A stretch of DNA of 64,000 nt, taken from Enhydrobacter sp. (GTDB taxonomy: Bacteria; Pseudomonadota; Alphaproteobacteria; Reyranellales; Reyranellaceae). Position numbers and translations under genes: made by a program. The notes beneath the pieces are model-generated. The model ran no database searches. It saw only the letters and a program-made list of their open reading frames with translations, and had not been told where the DNA came from. The stretch spans positions 992,001 to 1,056,000 of the forward strand of contig NZ_CP126889.1 of assembly GCF_030246845.1 (NCBI RefSeq), given 5' to 3'. Shown piece after piece: positions 60,174 through 64,000 of this stretch; the stretch's first letter is position 1; every line of letters starts with the position of its first letter.

Positions 60174-60529
60174 CCGGGGGTTTGGCCAAACAACGTCGCA
60201 AGCAGCCGTACCTTGATCGCCAGCCCACCTGCCGTCCGTGCGCGAATGGCGGTGATACTCGCATAGACGTCTTCCAGGATGCTGCCTGCCTCTCGTTCGC
60301 GCCGAACGGCTGCGGTGTACCAAGCCGGACGGCGCCTACCCTTCCTCGATCCTTCCAATAGCCGCCGCTCCGCGCCCGCAAGCTCGTCCATGGCGGCGTG
60401 AAGCGCGTTTTCTGCCGCCTGCATCCTCTTGGCCAGGCGCAGTAGCCGGGCGTCGCCCTGACTGTCCGCCGCCTGGAGCGCCGCTCGCTCGCGCAGCGGC
60501 GTTCCCGTCATGCGTTTTTTCCGGGCCAT
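60104..60529 (-). CDS. Hypothetical coiled-coil protein overlapping the UDG-like gene
   Basis: A 141-residue basic, helical protein (LLRLAKRMQAAENALHAAMDELAGAERRLLEGSRKGRRRPAWYTAAVRREREAGSILEDVYASITAIRARTAGGLAIKVRLLATLFG). The 3' ends of this gene and the UDG-like gene overlap by 70 bp in opposite directions. The start at 60529 (MARKKRMTG) is chosen over 60559. No family recognised; similar short helical proteins occur in phage-derived clusters. Confidence 0.5.
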   Translation of the reverse strand: MARKKRMTGTPLRERAALQAADSQGDARLLRLAKRMQAAENALHAAMDELAGAERRLLEGSRKGRRRPAWYTAAVRREREAGSILEDVYASITAIRARTAGGLAIKVRLLATLFGQTPGQAPDESDMVSVLIHSLLKDVAE

Positions 60530-60683
60530 GGCGCTACGCCCTCCCATCGATCCCGGCACCCCAAGAAGTACCGGGATCGACAGGTCCCTTCGTCTCGTCA
60601 GACAGTCAACTCACGCTAAGGGCGCTTTTCGGCGATTACTGAGGTTTATGGCTCCAGCCGCTAGGGCGACGAGTCCGACGCCA

Positions 60684-61451
60684 TCAAGAGCGATTAGAGG
60701 GCCCTTTCCGCTCGATTGGCGGCACCTCCTGAGGCTTTTCCTCATTGTCCTGCACTTCCCGGAATTGGCGCTGTTGCTCGTCCGCCATCTTGTTGAACTC
60801 CTCCACGTTCTTCGCCATGCCCGGAACGAGCAGGAATCCGCCCTTGCTGGTATCTGCCGGCTGGTCGTAGCGGTCATGCAATTCATCGAGCATGCGGACC
60901 GCGGTGACGTTGCCCGCAAACGCATGCCTCTGGATGACACGGACCACCAACTCGAACGTGGTCTGCTTGTTCTTGCCTTCGCCCGCGCGCTCGTACGCAA
61001 CAGTCTCCAATATTGCTACTCGATCCGCGTTCTTGCCTGTCCTCTTGGGACGCGGCACCTCCTCTTCATAGAGCTGTCGGTCGATCTCTTCCCGTGTCGC
61101 GCCGGGTGGAACGACGAGGACCCCATGCGTCCTGCGGCGCGGTGGAGTTCGGATGACCTTGTAGACCTCGCAGCGCTTCACGAACTGGATGGCCGCACGA
61201 AGGTTGCGCTCATTCACAGCCCGCGTCGCAAGGCCCCGGCAAACGACTTCATAGGCGCTCATCTTGCGCTCGCCGTCCGGCAGGGTGAACTCGGCATTGA
61301 GCACGGCCGCGATGTCGATCTCACCGGGCTTCGGCTTGCGGCCAGACTTCTTCGGCCGGCCTCGCGGATTGCCGGATTGGCCCTTCTTGAATTGGTGCTG
61401 TTTGGGGGGCCGGCCGTAGCCGACCCCCTCGTTGCTCTTTTCAGGCATCAT
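60684..61451 (-). CDS. DUF5681 domain-containing protein
   Basis: A 255-residue protein whose N-terminus VGYGRPPKQHQFKKGQSGNPRGRPKKSGRKPKP is the DUF5681 motif, an AT-hook-like basic DNA-binding segment frequent in alphaproteobacterial islands and prophage remnants. The remainder is helical (YEVVCRGLATRAVNERNLRAAIQFVKRCE...). It lies 2 bp after the ParB-methyltransferase gene, so they form one operon. Confidence 0.8.
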   Translation of the reverse strand: MMPEKSNEGVGYGRPPKQHQFKKGQSGNPRGRPKKSGRKPKPGEIDIAAVLNAEFTLPDGERKMSAYEVVCRGLATRAVNERNLRAAIQFVKRCEVYKVIRTPPRRRTHGVLVVPPGATREEIDRQLYEEEVPRPKRTGKNADRVAILETVAYERAGEGKNKQTTFELVVRVIQRHAFAGNVTAVRMLDELHDRYDQPADTSKGGFLLVPGMAKNVEEFNKMADEQQRQFREVQDNEEKPQEVPPIERKGPSNRS

Positions 61452-61453
61452 GG

Positions 61454-62839
61454 TCAGCGACTCCCTTCATCAAGAGGCGTCTGATCCGAATCGCACTTTG
61501 CTGCCGGCTCGCGCTCGAGCGCACGCTCGCGCGCGACGTCGCTGAACTTGTCGCCAAGCGGCAACAGCACCGGCTCGACCTTCATCTCTTCGCGCAGGCG
61601 CTTCAGGATGAGATCGCAGTATTTAGGGTCAAGCTCCATTCCAAAGCCGCGCCGGCCAGTCCGATGGGCGGCAACGAGCGTCGTCCCACTTCCTGCAAAG
61701 CTGTCGAGCACGATGTCGCGCCGCTTTGAGCAGTCGCGGATGGCGTCAGCCACCAGCGCGACCGGCTTTACCGTCGGATGGCTCGCGAGCTTCTCATCGC
61801 GACCCTTGGCGAACGAATTCATGCCCGCGTAGTTCCAGACGTTGCTCCGGTTCCTTCCATGCGCGCCGAGCTGCACATGATTCTGGTGTTGTGCATCTCC
61901 CACCCGGAAAACCAGGAAGAACTCGTGCTGGCTTCGATAGAACGAACCCATGCCTGCGTTCTTCTTGAACCAGACGCAGGTGTTGACGTGCTTTGAGTAC
62001 ACACCCTCACTTGCCGCATGGACGTCAATCTCGTGGCGCCAGTCCATCGCGATATAGTTGAGCGCCCCGTCAACGCTCGATGCCGCGAGGTTGGTGAGGG
62101 CCTTTCGCAGGAACTCCCTGAACTCCTTGCTCGACATTTCGCCGCTCGCCATGACGAATTCACGGTGCTGGTTCTTGCCAAGGCCGCTCACATGGCCGTC
62201 GATCTTCACGTTGTAGGGCGGATCGACAAACACGGCGTTGGCCTTGCGGTCGCCAAGCAGCGTTGCGTAGTCGCGAGGGTCGGTGGCGTCGCCGCAAAGC
62301 AAGCGGTGCGGTCCGATTGCCCAAAGGTCGCCGCGCCGGGTCACTGCCGGACCTTCTGCGAGCTGCGGAATCGCCTCGGGCTCTTCGGCCTTGGCTGGCT
62401 TCAGCCCCTCCAGGATGTTGTCGATCTCGGCGTGATCGAAGCCCGTGATCGTCAGGTCGAAGTCGAGCTTTGGACCCTGGTCGATCAACCCCTGGAAAGT
62501 CTTGCCGAGAAGCAGCAAGTCCCATTCCGCCATTTGAGGCAGCCGGTTGTCGAGCACCCTCAGGGCGGTGATCTGGGCGTCGGTCAGGTCCTCGCACCGC
62601 ATGGCCGGAAGCTTGTCGAGACCAGCGATCTTCGCAGCTTCAACGCGGCCGTGCCCATTGATGATGGTGCTATCGCGATCGATCACGATCACGCTCTTGA
62701 AGCCGAACTCGCGGATGCTCTCGACGAGCTTCCGGATCTGCTTCTTGCCGTGCTTCCTCGGATTATCCGGATGCGGCTTCAGCACCGCGATTGGCACCAT
62801 CTCGATTCGGGGCATCGAGCCCGAATCTGGTGCCACCAT
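61454..62839 (-). CDS. ParB-domain-fused DNA methyltransferase
   Basis: A 461-residue fusion. Residues ~8-100 form a ParB-like nuclease domain (IEMVPIAVLKPHPDNPRKHGKKQIRKLVESIREFGFKSVIVIDRDSTIINGHGRVEAAKIAG). The rest is a beta-class N6-adenine/N4-cytosine methyltransferase with motif IV FVDPPYNVKIDGH, motif I LDSFAGSGTTLVAAHRTGRRGFGMELDPKYC and a HPTVKPVALVADAI block. The start at 62839 has GAAGGA upstream; ATG 62887 is in frame without a ribosome site. Such fusions are typical of phages and integrative elements. Confidence 0.88.
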   Translation of the reverse strand: MVAPDSGSMPRIEMVPIAVLKPHPDNPRKHGKKQIRKLVESIREFGFKSVIVIDRDSTIINGHGRVEAAKIAGLDKLPAMRCEDLTDAQITALRVLDNRLPQMAEWDLLLLGKTFQGLIDQGPKLDFDLTITGFDHAEIDNILEGLKPAKAEEPEAIPQLAEGPAVTRRGDLWAIGPHRLLCGDATDPRDYATLLGDRKANAVFVDPPYNVKIDGHVSGLGKNQHREFVMASGEMSSKEFREFLRKALTNLAASSVDGALNYIAMDWRHEIDVHAASEGVYSKHVNTCVWFKKNAGMGSFYRSQHEFFLVFRVGDAQHQNHVQLGAHGRNRSNVWNYAGMNSFAKGRDEKLASHPTVKPVALVADAIRDCSKRRDIVLDSFAGSGTTLVAAHRTGRRGFGMELDPKYCDLILKRLREEMKVEPVLLPLGDKFSDVARERALEREPAAKCDSDQTPLDEGSR

Positions 62840-63112
62840 TGAATTGTCCTTCAAGGTCAACTCCTTGGCGGGGAGTCGGCCGCTCATATGAATTAGGGCG
62901 CGACTCCGGATGAAACGCCATGGCCGGCCCTAAGCCGGAACATGGATCCATCAGGCGTCACGCCCTCACTTTGAGTGTACCTGCAGCCGTATCGCATCGC
63001 GCTAGGCAAGCGCATCTCGCGCCGCCCCGGACTGCCCTCCACTCGGACGGAGCTGACATATTCCCGCTCCACGCGGAATGCAACCCGTGAACGGGCACCG
63101 TCGGAGTGTGTG

Positions 63113-63343
63113 CTACTTGGCCCTCGGCTTTCGCGTGGGCTCATCCAGGAGCCGGCCAGCTGGCACCTTCAGCGCCTCGGCAATCTTCTCCAACACCACC
63201 ACGGTGGGATTGCGAATCCCGCGCTCGACGCCGCTGACATAGGTGCGGTGCAGGCCGCACTCGAAGGCAAGCCCTTCCTGGCTCAGCCCCCGCTCCCTGC
63301 GGACATTCTTCACATTGAGGCCGACCCGCCGGCGCACATCCAT
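63113..63343 (-). CDS. XRE-family HTH protein, putative restriction-modification controller (C protein)
   Basis: A 76-residue protein almost entirely made of a Cro/C1 helix-turn-helix: VGLNVKNVRRERGLSQEGLAFECGLHRTYVSGVERGIRNPTVVVLEKIAEALKVPAGRLL. The length and the RTYVSGVERG..NPT recognition-helix text match C proteins that time expression of restriction-modification genes. A C-box with the GACT-3-AGTC consensus lies 24-49 bp upstream of its start, strongly supporting that role. It reads away from the nuclease-like gene at 63461 and towards the ParB-methyltransferase gene. Confidence 0.85.
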   Translation of the reverse strand: MDVRRRVGLNVKNVRRERGLSQEGLAFECGLHRTYVSGVERGIRNPTVVVLEKIAEALKVPAGRLLDEPTRKPRAK

Positions 63344-63366
63344 GGCGCGAGCGGAGCCCGTATGTA

Positions 63367-63392
63367 TACTACTGATCTACAGACTATGAGTC
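63367..63392 (-). promoter_or_regulatory. C-box operator of a restriction-modification controller
   Basis: On the minus strand: GACTCATAGTC (63392-63382), spacer TGTA, then GATCAGTAGTA (63377-63367). The first half-operator is a perfect match to the C-protein consensus GACT-nnn-AGTC; the second keeps 5 of 8 consensus positions. The 4-bp spacing equals that of known tandem C-boxes, and the strong distal/weak proximal order relative to the C gene matches autoregulated systems. It could also control the divergent nuclease-like gene at 63461. Confidence 0.8.
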
Positions 63393-63460
63393 TCATTTTG
63401 CTGGACTTCTGTCGGCCAGCAAGGGACCAACCCTTTGTCGCAATTGAAGAAAGGGTCGAC

Positions 63461-64000
63461 ATGGAGAGCACGCCGCCAGCCCCTTCATCCACCACGCCCG
63501 TCGAAGCGGCTCATTCGAGCGCCCGGGAGAAGGTCCTGGAACACCTGTTCGTCGGGGAACTGCTGCGCTGCCTTTGGCGACGCGGTATCCGGAACATGGA
63601 GGTGCTGCGCGCCGAAGTGGACATGGGCGGCTACGACCTGGTGCTCGAAGCGAACAAGGTGCTGCGCTATGTGCAGTTGAAGTCGAGCCATCGCACCTCG
63701 GCCACCACCAACGTCCCGGTAAACGTCAACCTCGAAGGCAAGCCCGGCGGCTGCGTGGTCTGGATGAAGTTCGATCCGGAGACCGTCGAGTTGGGCCCCT
63801 ATCTCTGGTTCGGCGCAAAACCCGGAGAGCCGGCGCTTTCCCTCGGCTCGAAGATCGCCCGCCATTCCAAGGCCGACAAGAATGGCGTGAAGGCCTTTCG
63901 TCCCAATATCCGAGTGCTGCCCATTGGGCGCTTCCAGAAGCTCGCCAGCATCGACGAGGTTGTCGACGCCCTCTTCGGAAGCCGGGTGCCAATCCAGCCG
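63461..64000 (+). CDS. Putative PD-(D/E)XK endonuclease, truncated by window end
   Basis: 180 residues are visible and the frame is open to the window edge. AAGAAAGGG sits 5 bp before the ATG. The core EVDMGGYDLVLEANKVLRYVQLKSSH has the Asp...(hydrophobic)...QLK arrangement of the PD-(D/E)XK fold, with a helical Glu-containing segment before it (REKVLEHLFVGELL). It then continues with VPVNVNLEGKPGGCVVWMKFD. It is divergent from the C-protein gene and shares its C-box region, so it is the best candidate restriction endonuclease of that unit. No close family name recalled. Confidence 0.65.
   Translation, partial: MESTPPAPSSTTPVEAAHSSAREKVLEHLFVGELLRCLWRRGIRNMEVLRAEVDMGGYDLVLEANKVLRYVQLKSSHRTSATTNVPVNVNLEGKPGGCVVWMKFDPETVELGPYLWFGAKPGEPALSLGSKIARHSKADKNGVKAFRPNIRVLPIGRFQKLASIDEVVDALFGSRVPIQP

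Noticed and set aside
62893..63144. Minus-strand frame between the C gene and the ParB-methyltransferase
   Set aside because: Overlaps the end of the C gene, has no ribosome site and no recognisable domain.
1..64000. CRISPR array
   Set aside because: No regularly spaced direct repeats of 25-40 bp and no cas gene text were seen.
53000..64000. Complete prophage
   Set aside because: DUF5681, ParB-methyltransferase and recombinases are phage-associated, but no terminase, portal, capsid or tail gene is present in the window.

Overview
The window comes from a high-GC chromosome. Nearly every frame is open through the real genes, and the gene content (several Liv-type ABC uptake systems, acyl-CoA and SDR dehydrogenases, TfdA-like dioxygenase, PuuE-type allantoinase, GlxA regulator) suggests a soil or freshwater alphaproteobacterium of the Rhodospirillales/Hyphomicrobiales type, perhaps Reyranella- or Bradyrhizobium-like. 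That assignment is inferred from gene families; no rRNA or other decisive marker is present.

Layout. (1) 1-17.7 kb is ordinary chromosome: the end of an amidase, an SPW-repeat membrane protein, SDR, a serine hydrolase/TfdA dioxygenase/MFS operon, two tiny lipoproteins, a GlxA-type regulator divergent from an isonitrile-hydratase-like gene with a perfect inverted repeat between them, a trypsin-like protease, a thiol-dioxygenase-like cupin, acyl-CoA dehydrogenase, an NMT1-type binding protein, YdcF, three transporters and a HAD phosphatase. (2) 17.8-34.5 kb holds two complete branched-chain-type ABC importers. The first (binding protein, G, F, H, M) is translationally coupled to a GMC oxidoreductase. 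The second (binding protein, H, M, G, F, amide/urea-type) sits with an amidase, a PuuE-like allantoinase, a LigB-like ring-cleavage enzyme and an orphan molybdo-hydroxylase subunit whose active-site Glu appears to be Gln. (3) 34.9-40.4 kb has an orphan binding protein, an IlvD/Edd dehydratase, a frameshifted SDR, a dienelactone hydrolase-like protein and small genes. (4) tRNA-Ser(GGA) at 40534-40623 with its own promoter and terminator marks the start of a genomic island that runs to the end of the window.

The island carries layered defence and mobility genes: a three-gene ABC-3C conflict system (nuclease-fused protein, middle component, Rad50-like ATPase); an OLD-like ATPase/nuclease gene broken by a stop codon, a frameshift and a clean IS256-family insertion (1428 bp, 8-bp target duplication); a DNA methyltransferase convergent with a GHKL (MutL/MORC/HSP90-like) ATPase and a small helical protein; an AbiH-family protein; a large serine recombinase followed by two ParB/RepB-like genes; a second, convergent serine recombinase with DUF2924 and DUF3489 partners; a uracil-DNA-glycosylase-fold protein; DUF5681 and ParB-methyltransferase genes; and an XRE-family controller with a textbook restriction-modification C-box between it and a divergent PD-(D/E)XK-like nuclease that runs off the window.

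The best candidates for something little described are the methyltransferase/GHKL ATPase/helical protein unit (46.9-51.5 kb) and the C-box-controlled nuclease at the right edge. No CRISPR array, rRNA or phage structural gene was seen. Start codons were adjusted by Shine-Dalgarno position and family N-termini, and alternatives are noted in the entries.
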